NCBI GenBank assembly: GCA_008638375.1
Contig: CM018032.1
Location: 51,420,501 to 51,484,500, forward strand
From: Nyssa sinensis
Taxonomy: Eukaryota; Streptophyta; Magnoliopsida; Cornales; Nyssaceae
Length of the DNA: 64,000 nt
Reading direction: 5' to 3'
In this document: positions 23,371 to 35,990 of the stretch, piece by piece
Position numbering within the stretch: the stretch's first letter is position 1
Layout: each line of letters begins with the position of its first letter
Translations under genes and position numbers: made by a program
The notes under the pieces: generated by a model
What the model saw: only the letters and a program-made list of their open reading frames with translations
What the model was told of the DNA's origin: nothing
Databases searched by the model: none

Positions 23371-25371
23371 AAAATAGAGAGAAAGTATCCCTATGAAATC
23401 AAAAGGTAAAAAAGAATGGCAGAGGTGCATGTGTAGAGTTAATAGCTGCAACTTAGGTTGTTTGCAAGGAATAATGAATGTGAATCTTATGATTGTTTGG
23501 AGTCTTAACAAAAAGAAAAAAGTGGGCGACACTTAATTAATAATCAAATTAATTAGAATCAGTTACACTGATCACACGTTCCTGAAAATTAAGCTAATAT
23601 TTATTGAGGTTTTGAAATTATACTTATTTTTTTATTTTAAATATTTTTTTAAATAATAAAACTATTTATTTTATTTATTTATTTTTGTATTTATTTTTTA
23701 ATTTTAACCATTTTCTTTTAACTTTTTTTTAAAAACTATGTATTATTTTATTTAAAAATAAATTTAAAGTAAATAATTTATTTTTATTTTATAAAAATAA
23801 ATTTAATATTTTAATTAATATTTAATTAAAAAATAAAAAATAGTCAAATTTTAAAAATTTGATTAAATCCGATATTTCTATATTGTCAAATAAAATAGAT
23901 GAGGTGAATATAATTGTTAAAAATCTTAAAAAGTTAATTTACCTTATTAGTTAATAGGCAAGTCAAACAAAAGATCATAACTATCATGCATTTTTTTGCT
24001 CTCCTTTTTCATTTTCATAATTGCTATAGGTGCCAAGCTCCTACCAATAAAAACATAAAGCAATGAAGCAGGTCAGTCTTCTCCACTAAAGCAATTAAGC
24101 AGGTCAGTCTTCTCCACCACTGAAAGATCAGTCTTAGCTGTATTTGGATGAATGGTTCTATTGTTGTTTGTCTATTATCATATTTCAAATAGATTTTTGA
24201 AATAAGTAAATGTTTGTTTAAACTTTTTAAAATATTTATTTAGATATTTTTAAAATCAAAACAAATGTTTTGTAAAAGTACTAATAAATAGTTTTTTTTA
24301 AAATATCTTTTTCAAAACGCCATTTTTTTAAATGCCTGTTTTCACTGTCCATCTAAACGAACATTGAATTTTTAAGAATTTCACAACATATGATGTGTTT
24401 TGACAGAAAACACCCTAAGCTAAATTACAACTCATTGTGTGAGATTCAAATTTAAAACATGATTTTGGGAATCTCTCCCAAATTATTAGTCTTTAGTTGA
24501 GAGAATTGGCTTGCGTTTAGCTCAAAAAAAATTACAGAAAGTGAAGGCAAATCGTCTCCCAAACGGAGTCTAAAATCCCTCATTAGTTGGCTAACACCAT
24601 CTTTAATTTTCACCTTCCTATTATAATGTCTTTCTTCCTCCTTTTAAGGAAAAAAAATAAAATAAAATGTCATTGCATTTGCACATGCTAATTATTACAT
24701 TTCCCTTTTTAGGCCAAGGCCTATGGCAGGTATATTGACAAGTCATTCTCAATTCAAAATCAAGTTTCCAAGTCCACACGCAGAATGGGACGGGACAAAC
24801 CATCTTTGTTTTGATTTTTAGTTTTGGTGTGGTTTGTAAACTTTTGACAAGAATAAAAGCAATGTGCCAGAAAATAGTTTGAGGCTAATATATAATCGAG
24901 TAGAATAATTGATCTGATTCTGATAAAAACGACAATACAATTGATTGAATTAAAAGTCTTTGCATTTATGATGAAATGGAGGGTTCCATTTATGAGTGAG
25001 GAAGATAAAAAGTAATTTTGAAATTTTTTTTTTTTTAACTTGTGAGACAAATGAGAAATGGAGACATATACAATACTGGTTGATTCTAGTATTCGAATGA
25101 TGGAAATACTCACTTCTTAAGTAATTGATGTAAATTCAATTCTTTTGTCTCAATCGATGTATTAAAAAAAATACAGTTGATAAAATGATAAAATGCACGT
25201 TTTTTTAAAGCATATTACGCCAATTTTTTTAGATCTTTACCTCTGTCGGATATTGGGACGGGTTTGACATGAACTTATAGCCATTTAGACATTCACAAGA
25301 TTATGAATGAGAGTTGTGATAAGATTATGATTATTCTCATTATCTGGTTGGTTTCGAATTTCAACCAACCC

Positions 25372-25375
<4 letters not shown>

Positions 25376-25408
<33 letters not shown>
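25376..25408. repeat. (TA)n microsatellite
   Basis: About sixteen TA units in the distal part of segmental duplication copy B. Confidence 0.9.
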
Positions 25409-25410
<2 letters not shown>

Positions 25411-25995
25411 ACATTTTGGTTATAGGATGGATATGGAAAAATTTCTTTGTTATCACAACTCTCTTGACTTCTTAGTTCTCTCTGAGATTCTTCTGAGACT
25501 ACCATTACCAAAATTTGGACTTGGGTTGTGGAAAAGACATAAAGGACTCGTATTGTAGCCATTCGATTGATTAGAGAGTTCCATCCATGGTGTTCCAGTA
25601 ATCATCAGAAAGTCGTAACACAAGCTTAGATCTTTCATTTTCGCAAACCCGATTCTTAAAGGTAACCCAGGTTCACACCTGGTTTTATATATATATGTCC
25701 ATCATTGGTATCAGAGTCTATTTTTACTTGTGTTCGCTTATTTGATTTTATTATGCATGAATATATCATGAGTATTATTTAATCATGCATAACTTGTATA
25801 AAAAAATTAACTACTTGGCTAATTTTCAAAAGATCATTGCATGAACACCTTTTGAACGATCGACCACGGTGGATATAATCTTTATAAACCCAACAAGTAT
25901 CCCTTAAAATTACATGACAATCCACCATCGAATCTGTGAGACATCTGAGTTTAAAGTTCTAGTTTTTTTAAAAAAAACACAACTTCAATACGAAT

Positions 25996-27664
25996 TTTTA
26001 GACTTTAATATGATATGTAAAACTTCAATTATTATGCATGAAAATTATATTAAATTGTTTCTTATCGTGAGAGCTTTCTAATAGCACATTTTCATAATTT
26101 TTTGATTTGAGATGATTGAGATATGAGGTTGCGAAATTTGATCATAATGATGGAATCTTAGGAGCGGTGGCACGTGATACACACGCGCCTTGGCTGCGCA
26201 TAGGTAATTGTCAAAACCTAAAATCTGATTTTTAAATCAGTTTTGCAAATCTCACTCTCGAGGAGGCGCTTGTATGCACGTTGGGGGGTCTTTCGGGCTT
26301 TGTTGTTTGACACCTCCGGAAGAGTGTGCCTCACTCACTAAATTTGGGACTCCATGATGTATTTTTTATAATTTTTAAGATACTGAAAATTTTAAAAATA
26401 ATTTTTTTATTGGATAAAAAGTGTTAAAAATTTGATTAAATAATTTTATAAAAATTTCAAATGCTACATTTGAGATTAAAATTACATTTAAGCGTTTAAT
26501 ACACTATTGGGTGCCCAAATTATTTTTTGGTGAATTTTTAACCTATTTTTGATTTTTTTGGGCTTTAAAAATTAGTTTTTTTTATCCCAAGAATTGGTTA
26601 AAATTTTTAGAAAATTGATTTTAAATGTGAAAAATTCTTGGAAATGCTTTGAAAATTATGAACAATTACACTATGTGTGGATCATATTGTTTGGGTCATG
26701 TGTGGATTACATTTGTGGATTATTTTTGTTTTAATTATCATGTGGATAATTATTTAATACATTATTGTTGCATATTATTGATCCCTTTAATTGTGAGACT
26801 CAAATAACCACTCCCATTGTAGTGAAGTATGGTAAAGCTATCCAACAAAGCCTATTATATTGTTATGATTCTTGTAATTTGATGTGCTTAATGAGATTGC
26901 TATTCTAGTACATGTGTTGTGTGATGTATGAAATTACAAAAATAATTTCGAGATATATGAGTTTTTGGCGCGGCATTCCCATTTATTTTATTGTTTTTAG
27001 TAAATTGATGCAATAGGTTGATTCAAGGTATGCAATCTCTTTTTGGGAAATGGTGTATTAATTTTTGGGAAGCCTTGTAAAGGGATGTGTTTTCGCAGCT
27101 CACTCATCTGATCCGCTTTACTCGGATCAGGGTTCACACTTGACGAAACGGAAAGATAAAGACCAATCATTAAAGATGAAAAAGCGGATTTCACCATCCG
27201 GAAATGGTCTCTAAGAAACTCTCATTTCAAGGCAGGCAAGCAAGGAAAGAAGGATCGGGAGAACAGAACCTGGCTTAAACATTGAATTAGGATATTTAAT
27301 ATCTAATAAAATTTTATTTCCTATCCTGATCCGAACGTATATTATCCAATCCAAGTTTTAGTCCAAACAAGGCTTAAAAGTATTAAAATCAAACTTGATT
27401 TGTTTATGTCTCGAATAATAATTAGTATCAAATTAAGTTCAAGTTTGACTTGTTTATATCTCGAACTGATTTTACACTAGTTGAATTCAAGTATTTTATT
27501 TTATATAATACTAAAATTCTTATTAATTAATTCAAACTGAGTTTAATAAATTAACAAATTTCAAATATATGTTTAAATTTGTAAAATGAGTCTCTAACAA
27601 AACTAATTATGAATCAATCCCGAGTAACTTGATTCATTTTATAGCCCTACTCACACTAAGCTGA
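25996..27664. other. Stretch without a recognised gene
   Basis: Mostly AT-rich, with two more GC-balanced islands. 26150-26330 ('ggtggcacgtgatacacacg', 'tttcgggctttgttg') resembles nothing I can name. 27000-27280 (purine-rich, 'ggcaggcaagcaaggaaag') has the texture of organellar DNA and is listed separately. Confidence 0.4.
27000..27280 (-). other. Possible organelle-derived insert
   Basis: Base composition and word use ('ctttactcggatcaggg', 'ggaaagaaggatcggg') differ from the AT-rich surroundings and recall plant mitochondrial intergenic DNA. A minus-strand frame of 66 residues (27197-26997) has no recognisable domain. This is a texture-based guess only. Confidence 0.2.
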
Positions 27665-28305
27665 TATATTTGTACTTTTTTTGTATTTATTGTTAAATTA
27701 TACTTTTACAAGTGTAAGTAATTAATTAGTATAATATGTATATGAATGTATTTTTTTTTTCAATAGATATTCATTTCAGAATGCTTGAATTTTACTGTAT
27801 ATCAGGATGATTGATACAGGTTTAAATAGGAATAAAACAACAAATAAAACAAATAATATAGGGAAAAAAAATAAAACTTTTAGCGATGCACAAAATGTGT
27901 CGCTAAAATCTAAGAAATCAATTTATAGCGACGCTTCAAATTTGTCGCTAAAGCTTGGCTACACACTATTAGCGACGCACAACAAGCATCGCTAAAGGTT
28001 GGATAAATATGTCATTTGCGACGCATGTTGTGCGTTGCTGTAGCTAAAGGAGACAATTAGCGACACACAGTGTGGTAACTTTTAGTGACGCACAAACTGC
28101 CCATGCATAATATTAGCGAAGCCTCTTCCCGATTACTTAGCGACACCAAGTGTACGTAGCTAAAAGTAACTATTAGCGACGCGTAGTGATTTGTGCGTCG
28201 CTAATACTATTAGCTACACAACCTTTAGCGACGCCATTAGCGATGCAGTTTACTACTATTAGCGACGCACTTGCGCCGTCACTAATAGTCCTATTTCCTA
28301 TAGTG
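27665..28305 (-). mobile_element. CACTA terminal block, single copy, relative of the array blocks
   Basis: Read on the minus strand it begins CACTATAGGAAATAGG at 28305. It then has about twenty TTAGCGACGC/GCGTCGCTAA motifs in both orientations (27880-28285), then 'cctgatatacagtaaaattc', then a tail ending near 'gtacaaatatatcag'. This is the same order as in the seven blocks between 45216 and 63141 (for example 45216-45910), including the non-motif tail. It differs in its terminal sequence (CACTATAGG rather than CACTACAAG). It has no ZIP fragment, hairpin or satellite beside it, so it is a lone terminus of the same transposon family. Confidence 0.8.
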
Positions 28306-28315
28306 GTTATAGGAA

Positions 28316-30117
28316 ATGAATGAAAATGATGCCCTACTCTTGAAATGGTGGTGGAGGTTTTGCTGGAGAAGGAAAGATCATTGTGGAAAAGGCTAAATCT
28401 TGCGCTAAGTATGGTGTTTCTAAGGGGGTGTGATTTCCAAAGATGGGGATTAATAGTAAACTCTGACTCATTTGGAAGGATGTCATCTTTGTTGAGAAGA
28501 AGAATTCGTATATGTTTAAAAAATTCAGTGAGCAAACTTTGTTAAAGGTAAGTAATGGATTAAAATCTCTTTTTTGGAAGGATTTGTGATTCTTTATGTC
28601 GAACCTATTTCCAAGAGTATATACAGGGTCAGCTCTATATAATTAGATATTTAAAGCAATAAAGAGACAATTCTAAATGAGATATTTTTTATAAAATTAA
28701 TATAATATAATTTTTTATTTTATTTCCTACATATATATATATATTATTTGTTTTGTTATATAAAATTTAATTGTTATCAACAAGAAAAATGTATATATTG
28801 AATGAAACTCTAATAATAGAATTTTTACATAAATTTTTTTATCTAAATAAATACTAATAAAAGATTGGGTAAAATACGAATAAAACTCTATTAATAGAAT
28901 TAATTTTTTATATGGAGTCTTTATTAGGCCTTTTAATGGAGTTCTAGTTTTTATTAAACTTGTACCTTTAATTTGATTATACTATAAATTCATAAAATTT
29001 GGGACATTTTATAGAGTTAAGACTTTTGTTAACTTTGCACTTCTAATTTGATTATATTATATTATATATATATATATATATATAAATTTAGGGCCTCTTT
29101 TTAAGTGAGGCCTAAATCGGTTTTTTTGTTGATTTTATGATTGAGCTGCCCCTGATTATATATAGCATTGCAGTATGCAAAGAAGGAAGGTTAGTAGATT
29201 TTGTTGTTAGTAATGAAAATGGCGCTGGTTGGAAAATCTAGTAATAGGAGGACTTTGTTTATTTGGGAAGAGGAAGAGAATGTAAGTCTTATGGCTCTAT
29301 TGGGTAATCTTCTTGATTTAAATGCAAGTAGCTTTGACTCATTAAGTTGGAATGGGAAGGAATCTGAATTATTCTCTGTAAAAGAGATGTCTGAGTTATA
29401 TATGTGAGGATTCCTCATAAGCATCGTGCAATATTTTCAGATTCATTTGGAAAAACATAGCTCCCTTCAAAGCTTCTATGTTTTGCTTGGTTAATCTGCT
29501 GATAAAGGGTACTCTCGGTTGACTTATTAAGTTGGGAGTGTTAGGAAACATAGTTAATTGGAACGGATCAGATTGGACCGTCCGGTTTAATATTTTATTT
29601 GGATCATTTTTGTCATTAAACCAAACTAAACTGATCATTTTTCGACTGAACCGGATTATGATGACACACGAATTAGGAAGAGTCATTTATTTTGGAGTGT
29701 AGGCTTTGTAGTTATAGCTTATATGTAAAAAGAAATGGACTAGAAAATCAAACTCAAGTCCTCTGGGTGGACTGTAATTCCACTAAACAATTGGCCACAC
29801 ATTGTTGCGTTTACTTTAATATATTTTTTAATGAGTTGCTCAAAAGCATGGAGGGTTTGGATTGCTTGTTTGCATTGGTGGGGTGTCGAATGAGTTGTTC
29901 CAAGCTATGTCAAAGGGGCTTTGGAGTGGTGGCAAGGATGGAATTTAGGAAAACAGATTTGGTTATACGAAAGAATAATATTATTCCATTTGCGATCTGT
30001 TGATCTCTATGGAATATTATAAATAGGTGTGTGTTTGAAAATAAACATGTTGATTGGCTTGATGCAATCGAATTGGTCAAGCCTAGAGTGCGCATTGGGG
30101 GAAATCGAGGCAGATTT
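28316..30117 (+). pseudogene. LINE (L1-type) remnant, 3' part of ORF2
   Basis: Short blocks in changing frames match the C-terminal, zinc-binding half of plant L1-type reverse-transcriptase proteins. These are ALLLKWWWRF near 28330; IWKNIAPFKASMFCLVNLL near 29440-29490 (the 'W-K-x-x-A-P-x-K' block); and IIPFAIC, stop, SLWNIINRCVFENK near 29975-30050, where a TGG Trp codon has become TGA. Many stops and shifts make it non-functional. The 531-bp hAT-type element at 28624-29154 interrupts it. A further inserted segment lies between about 29540 and 29690, and part of it recurs at 30814-31075. No poly-A end is visible. Confidence 0.65.
28624..29154 (+). mobile_element. hAT-type miniature element, 531 bp
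   Basis: The terminal repeats are CAGGGTCAGCTC at the left and the inverse of CAGGGGCAGCTC at the right (one difference). The flanking octamers 'agtatata' (28616-28623) and 'attatata' (29155-29162) match at seven of eight positions, as expected for an aged 8-bp hAT duplication. The interior is AT-rich and non-coding. Partial relatives lie at 8697, 21562 and about 38880. Confidence 0.75.
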
Positions 30118-31190
30118 TGAAGGATTATACCATCTGAGAGGGAAAAGATTGCTACGAAGTTGGTAAGTTGTTTGTTCGAAAGTAATATGCCTGTTATAGT
30201 GGTTGCCGATGATGATTAAGGGATTAAATGAGGTGAAACATTTAGGTCATATTTGGTATGCAAAAATGAAATGATTATTTTATGAAATAAAAATAATATA
30301 TAATAAATATAAAAATTATTCATCTATACTAAAAAGATGCTTATAATGAATTTTTAATATCTTAATCATATCAAACAAGAATAAAAAATAAAAAAATTAG
30401 AATAAAAATTCTTAAAATACTCATTCTACTATTTCAAATAGACGTTAAAAGTTATATAAATTTTCTTCTTCTTCTTCTAAATGGGTTTTTGTTTCTTTCT
30501 TCTTTTAGTTGGCACCTGGTCGACTAGGCAAATAGGAGTATGATTTCAGGTGTCTTTCCATCAGGAGCTTCTGTATCTATTAATTTGAACCTTTATATGT
30601 TATTAATAACAATTTTCTTTGCCTACCAAAAAAAAAAAAAAAAAATTTGAAAATGCAACTTTAGTCATGTTTGCAGCTTTTCTAACTGTCCAGTATCCTC
30701 TTATGAGATACAAGCAAGGGCGGAAACTCTGAAAAAAACTAAGAGGGATTAGAAAATTTTAGTGGAAAAAATTTGAGTTGGTCAAAATTTTAAAGTGAAA
30801 AATAAAAGAAATGGTTTGTTAATCTGCTGGGAAAGGGTACTCTTAGTTGATAGACTTATTAAGTTGGGAGGAGTGTTGGGAAACAAAGTTATTAGAATGG
30901 ATTTGATCAGACTGGTTGGTTCAATTAGATGAATCGAAACCGGTCTTTCATCTGATTTAGTATTTTATTTGAATTATTATTAATTTTTTTTTATCTAACC
31001 GGCGATGATACAAGGCACGAATTACGGAATTGTGGATTATAAACCCCTTGGCCGCACTTTGTTGTGTTTGCATTTTAACCTAATATGAAAACGTGAATAT
31101 TAATTGAACATATTGAATTTTTTAATAATCAAATAGCATGGAAATTACTCCAACAAAACAAAAATCTCTAATTAGCATATGTGTGTGTGA

Positions 31191-31239
<49 letters not shown>

Positions 31240-31983
31240 TGGTGAATTGAAAAACAAGTTGTGTATAAACACTTGGAAGTCTAATTTAATTATTAATTAT
31301 CGATCTCAAAAATTAAAAGAATAAATTTTTTTAAAATATTAATATAAAAAAATAAAAAACAATTCTCGCTTAAAATTATCGTTTGAATTCTCAAATTTTG
31401 TCCAGCCGGCGTTGCTAGGATTAACCACACTTAAATTTTAATAGCTTATATTGCTAGCTATTGCATAGGATTTAGTGGTTGGCATTCTTGATTTTACTTC
31501 TTTCCTTGCAAGTCGCCATCCATCTTTATCTTTCTTTGTGAGGGCAACGGAATAAAAAAACAGGTTAATTGGGGCAAGTCCACTCTGCCAAAGCTATATA
31601 TTTTCTTGGAGCTTAATATATATATTTTATTTGGTAACCAAAGTGTTTCCCAAGTCACTTGCTCCATTATTTTTTTATACCTAGTGGCATAGTGATATTG
31701 CTAGCCAGCAGTTTGCTGAGAAGGCATTGAACTAGCAACAGCTCATACTGGGTTTACCCATACATCGTTTAAGGTGAGAACACAGCCTAACAGGCAGCAT
31801 AATGCCATCACTTTGACTCGACAAGATTCTCACAGTAGGTCCACACACCTTGTTACAACTTTGAAGCTTGTCTAATTAAAGATTTTCCCACTGATTACAC
31901 TACTTAAAGTGATCAAGAGAAAAATAGTTTGTCAATGCCAGTCCTCCTTTAACTATGAAAAAGGATATGCATGGTTTTGTCAG
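30118..31983. other. Stretch without a gene; partial duplicate of LINE-region sequence
   Basis: 30814-31075 repeats words of 29489-29820 in order ('taatctgctg', 'aaagggtactct', 'ttattaagttgggag', 'cacgaatta', 'ttgttg') without the LINE coding block between. 30716-30800 resembles the start of the hAT-like repeat at 37366. A (TA)n run lies at 31197-31232. The rest is AT-rich. Confidence 0.45.
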
Positions 31984-32152
31984 AGGATGATTAACGGTAA
32001 TGTTATAACATTGTAATTTAAACGTCACGAATTCAAGTTGTAAAAATAGTCTTTATATTTATAGGGGCATAAGATTGCGTACATTTAAGTTTTCTTAAAT
32101 CTGATAATAATGAGAGTCTCGTGTACTGGATTAGCCCTTTATGATTTTGTTA
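31984..32152 (+). repeat. SINE-like tRNA-derived repeat 1
   Basis: Contains 'gtcacgaattcaagttg', a decayed Pol III B-box region, followed by 'aagattgcgtacattt' and 'tcgtgtactgg', word order typical of Au-like plant SINEs. No clear target duplication. Confidence 0.45.
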
Positions 32153-32360
32153 GAGGGTGATTAACGGTAATGTTTTTTTTAGGTAATTGATTAACGGTAA
32201 TGTTGCTACATTGTAACTTAAAGATCACGAATTCAAGTCACAAAAATAATCTATTTGCTTGCAAGAGTCGTAAGACTATGTAGATTTAATCTTCTTTAAA
32301 CATGACAGTGATAAGAGTTTTGTGCACTGGACTAATTCTTTAAGATTTTGTTAGAGGCAT
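32153..32360 (+). repeat. SINE-like tRNA-derived repeat 2
   Basis: A second copy with the same order: 'gattaacggtaatgttgcta', 'gatcacgaattcaagtca', 'agactatgtagattt', 'gtgcactgg'. A short stuttered copy of its first 25 bases (32158-32190) precedes it. Confidence 0.45.
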
Positions 32361-33454
32361 GTAGTCCTTAACTGTGAAAAAAAAAGAAAAGAAAAAGGAT
32401 GGTGAGGCTAAGCACATAATAAAAAATCGTCTAACTTAACTAACCAAATCTAAATTTCAAAACACAACATGTCTAGCACTTAGCTCTGAAGTAAGTAAAA
32501 GGAATCATTTTGAATATGTGTCTTAATCACAATCTATTATATATGCAATACATATTTATTTATTATTTTATTTTATTTTGTTTTTAGTTAAAAATAAATA
32601 ATCATTAGATATTTATGTGGTTGCATATGCTGATATATTAAAATTGTGATACGTATTTAGATAGTAAAGATTTCTTTTATTGAATTTGGAGTCAACTACT
32701 GTCTATTAAATTATTACTATTATGACCATCTCTTGAATTAGTACTGCCATGGTTACCTCAAAACCTAGCTCACATAATTCACATAATAGTATTTTATGGC
32801 CTAAATTACCGTGTTTAAATCTGTGCTCAAATGAGAGAGAATCATTAATTGGTACCACATCAATTATTTTTTAAAAATCATCTTATCAATCAATGTCTCT
32901 CTTTCATTTGGACGCATATTTATGTCTTTCATTTGGACATAAGATTTCGCCAACAAAGCTATATCCTGATTGTAAAGAGGTACGTGATTGTAGGGAAATT
33001 TGATCTAAAAGAGTTTTTTTTTTTTGTTTTCTTCCCCCCTGAAAACACATGATTTTATTTTTTCCTTTTCAAATTTGCCCATGCAAAAGTTATGAATCAC
33101 TTTTGTTGTTTTGAAAGTGAACTCATGCTGTTGTGTTGCTTATTAGGAATCCATGAGATCACTACTTTCGTAATTTGTGATTCTCCCGGAATAAGAAAGT
33201 TTTGGTATCTCTATTTTGCTATGCTTCTGCTTTATTAAGACAAAGATGAATTGAATAGATCAAAAGTGAGAAGACCCAACAATTGCATTATATATATTAA
33301 AGCTTTTACATAACTTAAAGCGATTAAAATAATCTGTTCACAACAAATCAAAACATGGGGGAAAATAAATAGAAAAAAGAAAGAAACTTCTCCACAGATC
33401 ACATCTAGACATTTGAAGCCCAGAAAGTGTCATTGATGCAAGAAGAGAGCAGAT
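32361..33454. other. No gene recognised; 3' flank of the GASA gene
   Basis: AT-rich. The last 200 bases (33250-33454), read on the minus strand, would be the 3' untranslated region of the GASA gene. A specific poly-A signal cannot be fixed. Confidence 0.45.
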
Positions 33455-34166
33455 TCAAGGACATTTGCGAATTAAGTTGCGAGTTGTGAGGTTGAAATAG
33501 CAAGGACAAGCCTCATAATTCCCAGAAGTTCCTGGTGGGACGCAGTTGCACTTCTCACAGCAACTCGTACAAGCCCTATTGCAGAGACGGGGCCTTGAAG
33601 ACAATTGGCACCTTACCTCACAAGCTGCTCCGCAATCTGAAATTTCCAAATATGTATTATATTTATTAGCTATTACGCAAAAGATTTTCGGAAAAAAGTT
33701 CATCACGGTAATATTGTAGTTCAGTTTTGAATATTCACATGGGGCTTACATGAGTCCAACATAGTACTCAAAAGTTCGATGGGAAGGACTTACATTGATA
33801 CTCTAGTTTAAAATTTTGAATATTTATATGAGACTCACATCGGATAGTACTACCAGATGAGGTCTGCCCACTTAACTTTTACTCAAAGATTATTTATTTA
33901 TGTATTTACATGAATGTACAAAGATGATGCTACCTGTGGCCATGGGTTGAGGGCTTTCTGCTCCAGTCATGTCCATCTGCAAAAACCATAAACCAGATAA
34001 TATGAATAAAAACTGAAGGAAGATTTTTAGTTTGTTGAAAAGTAAGTAGTAGTGTGCGTAGAAGTTGATGAGTATGGACATTAATTGCCATTTGGTTGGC
34101 ATCTGTGAGATGGAGAAGCAGAAGAGAGAGAAGAAGTGAAGCAGCGAATGTTCTTGAGAATGCCAT
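33455..34166 (-). CDS. GASA: GASA/snakin-type cysteine-rich secreted peptide
   Basis: Three exons on the minus strand: 34080-34166 (87 bp), 33934-33976 (43 bp) and 33455-33636 (182 bp). The introns are 103 and 297 bp and obey GT/AG. Together they give 312 bp and 103 residues. Residues 1-24 form a signal peptide (MAFSRTFAASLLLSLLLLHL), followed by a short variable linker with ESPQPM. The C-terminal 60 residues carry exactly twelve cysteines in the family order, with the conserved CNCVPPGTSGN and CPCY and the end KCP. GASA peptides are gibberellin-related, secreted to the cell wall, and act in growth and defence; some are antimicrobial. The start at 34166 is the first ATG. The first donor (GTCCAT) is weak, so the exon 1 end is the least certain point. 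This is the only gene in the window with no visible damage. Confidence 0.9.
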
Positions 34167-34286
34167 AGTATGTATTGCCACTTGCAGATAAGAAGAAGAT
34201 GGACCTTAGAAATGAAAGTAAGGAGTTACAGGGAGATTTGGGGGGTCTTAGTTGGGATGTGAAATGAGAGAGAGAGAGTGCTGATG

Positions 34287-34294
34287 TATTTATA
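34287..34294 (-). promoter_or_regulatory. TATA box of the GASA gene
   Basis: The minus strand reads CTATAAATAC about 120 bp upstream of the start codon, in a GA-rich leader. Sequence and spacing both fit a plant core promoter. Confidence 0.6.
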
Positions 34295-35794
34295 GTGAGA
34301 GAAGAAGATGAAGGAGTTCGGGTAGGCTCATGCAAGGGTGGTAAAATTCCTACCATTCCCAGTTGCATGTAAGGCAGGACTGGGAAGGTGTCTGAGAAGG
34401 TCACTTTGCCAGATAATCTTACACAGATGAAAGGAAAATTATGTTCTTTGGTCAAACAATATTAGCTCAGACTCAGAATATAGTTGACCTTGAGACAAAT
34501 CGAGATATTCTTTTTTATAGGTATGGTACATTGTGTGACGATATAAAAATTAGTCTATCGATAGGTAAATTTGTTTTAAGGTAATTTTAGTATTTTATAT
34601 TATTGTTTTATTATCTTAATTTATATGTCAATTACATCGAGATGGAGAATGCAAAAAGCCTCTTGACTCTCAAAACTTCATTCCAACCAAATTGCCACAA
34701 AAATAAAGAACAAATTAATCACCAGCAAAGACCCAGGAGAGATGGATAAACAGGGAGAGATAAAGCCGAAGAAATACAGTCCGTAATCCCAAACAAATAC
34801 CAAGGCAAAACTATCACAATCTGAATTAGATTGTTCTGATACTATGTATTTATAATGGATGAGTCGCATTTTTTCGTAATCTATAACTCTTTCAAATCTT
34901 AATAAAATCACAATAGTCGTTAACGTAGTCTTATTCTAAGATAAATTACGTAAATCTTTGTATTCTTGTATGTGCGTATAATTTTAGATTCGTTTTCTTA
35001 CTTATTTTTGCATCTCATCGATTATGATTAAATGATTATATTCCTAACAATCTGTATTATATTTTATTAAAAAATTAAATTATATCACATCTGATAAAAT
35101 ATTATTAAAAAAATACATTATCACATTATTTCCATGTACCAATCCCATTCAAAAAAAATTTCAAGACAAACCGAGATAGTTGGTCATTGCCAGTTGGACT
35201 CTGGCATGACTGCGAGACTTTACAGCCATTAATGGCTGCCTTGGGATATATGATTAATTTGCTTTTGTAAAGAACCAAAAACACCACTTGGTGTCTTGTG
35301 CTTGATGAGTCCTTTCAACTAATTAAATTAATTTGCTTGATTTGGTGCACGACTTCTTCTATGCCATTCTTTCAGTTTTATGGTATTGTTTTGTATTTTA
35401 ATTGATTTATATGATGTATTGTTCACGTGATTTAATAAAAATACAAAATAATATCAAAAGAATCGAAGTCGTATTTCTTAATTTATTGAAAAATTAATAA
35501 TTTTTAAGAAATAATTATAGTAATTTTCTTTGATAAAGTTGACGATTACAACGACATTCTTTAACATTTTTGAAATTATATTGATCAAAGTTATCGAATG
35601 ATAGAAGTTAACATTCTTTATACATTTTACTCTCATACTTTAATTATATTTTCATAATAAGACCATTAATAATTTCTTAAATACCTTTATTTTGTATCTA
35701 TTATTAAAACCCAAATTTCAAATCGGAATCACAAAATTTAAATTACTAAATCACTTTATTCACTTTTGATATGAATAAAAAAAGAGTAGGGAAC
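34295..35794. other. GASA upstream region and AT-rich sequence without a gene
   Basis: The first few hundred bases would be the promoter of the GASA gene. Beyond about 34500 the sequence is AT-rich with no open frame of interest. Confidence 0.4.
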
Positions 35795-35990
35795 CAACTG
35801 AGATTAGTTCAGTTGGTCATTCATACTTTCTTTAAAGGTAGAAGTCATGAATTCAAGTGTCACTTTTTATTAGGAAGATGTGAATATCTATTTTCACTTC
35901 ACTATGAGCTGAGTTGTGTATTTTATTCAAGACCTGTATTAAAAAGACTCTTGAATTGAACTATGTCTTATAAGTTGTAACACCCTATTA
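35795..35990 (+). repeat. SINE-like tRNA-derived repeat 3
   Basis: 'gagattagttcagttggtc' matches a Pol III A box (TRGYNNARNNGG type). 'agaagtcatgaattcaagtg' some 45 bases later matches a decayed B box. There is no tRNA fold or CCA-compatible end, so this is a SINE and not a tRNA gene. Confidence 0.5.

Larger units (their letters stand above)
21213..25995. repeat. Segmental duplication, copy B (contains ZIP copy B)
   Basis: Collinear with 8309-14056. It lacks both TRIM elements and the exon 1 rearrangement, so it shows the older arrangement. A local 30-bp duplication ('aagcaattaagcaggtcagt', 24057-24115) is found only here. A (TA)n run at 25376-25408 is longer than at the matching place in copy A. 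Apart from ZIP B I see no gene in it. Confidence 0.85.

Noticed and set aside
29692..30003. Cysteine-containing ORF of 103 residues as a gene
   Set aside because: The same stretch in this and neighbouring frames matches the end of a LINE protein with a Trp-to-stop change at 30001; it is part of the LINE remnant.
35795..35990. tRNA gene
   Set aside because: A and B box-like words are present, but no cloverleaf stems or anticodon arm can be formed; a SINE fits better.
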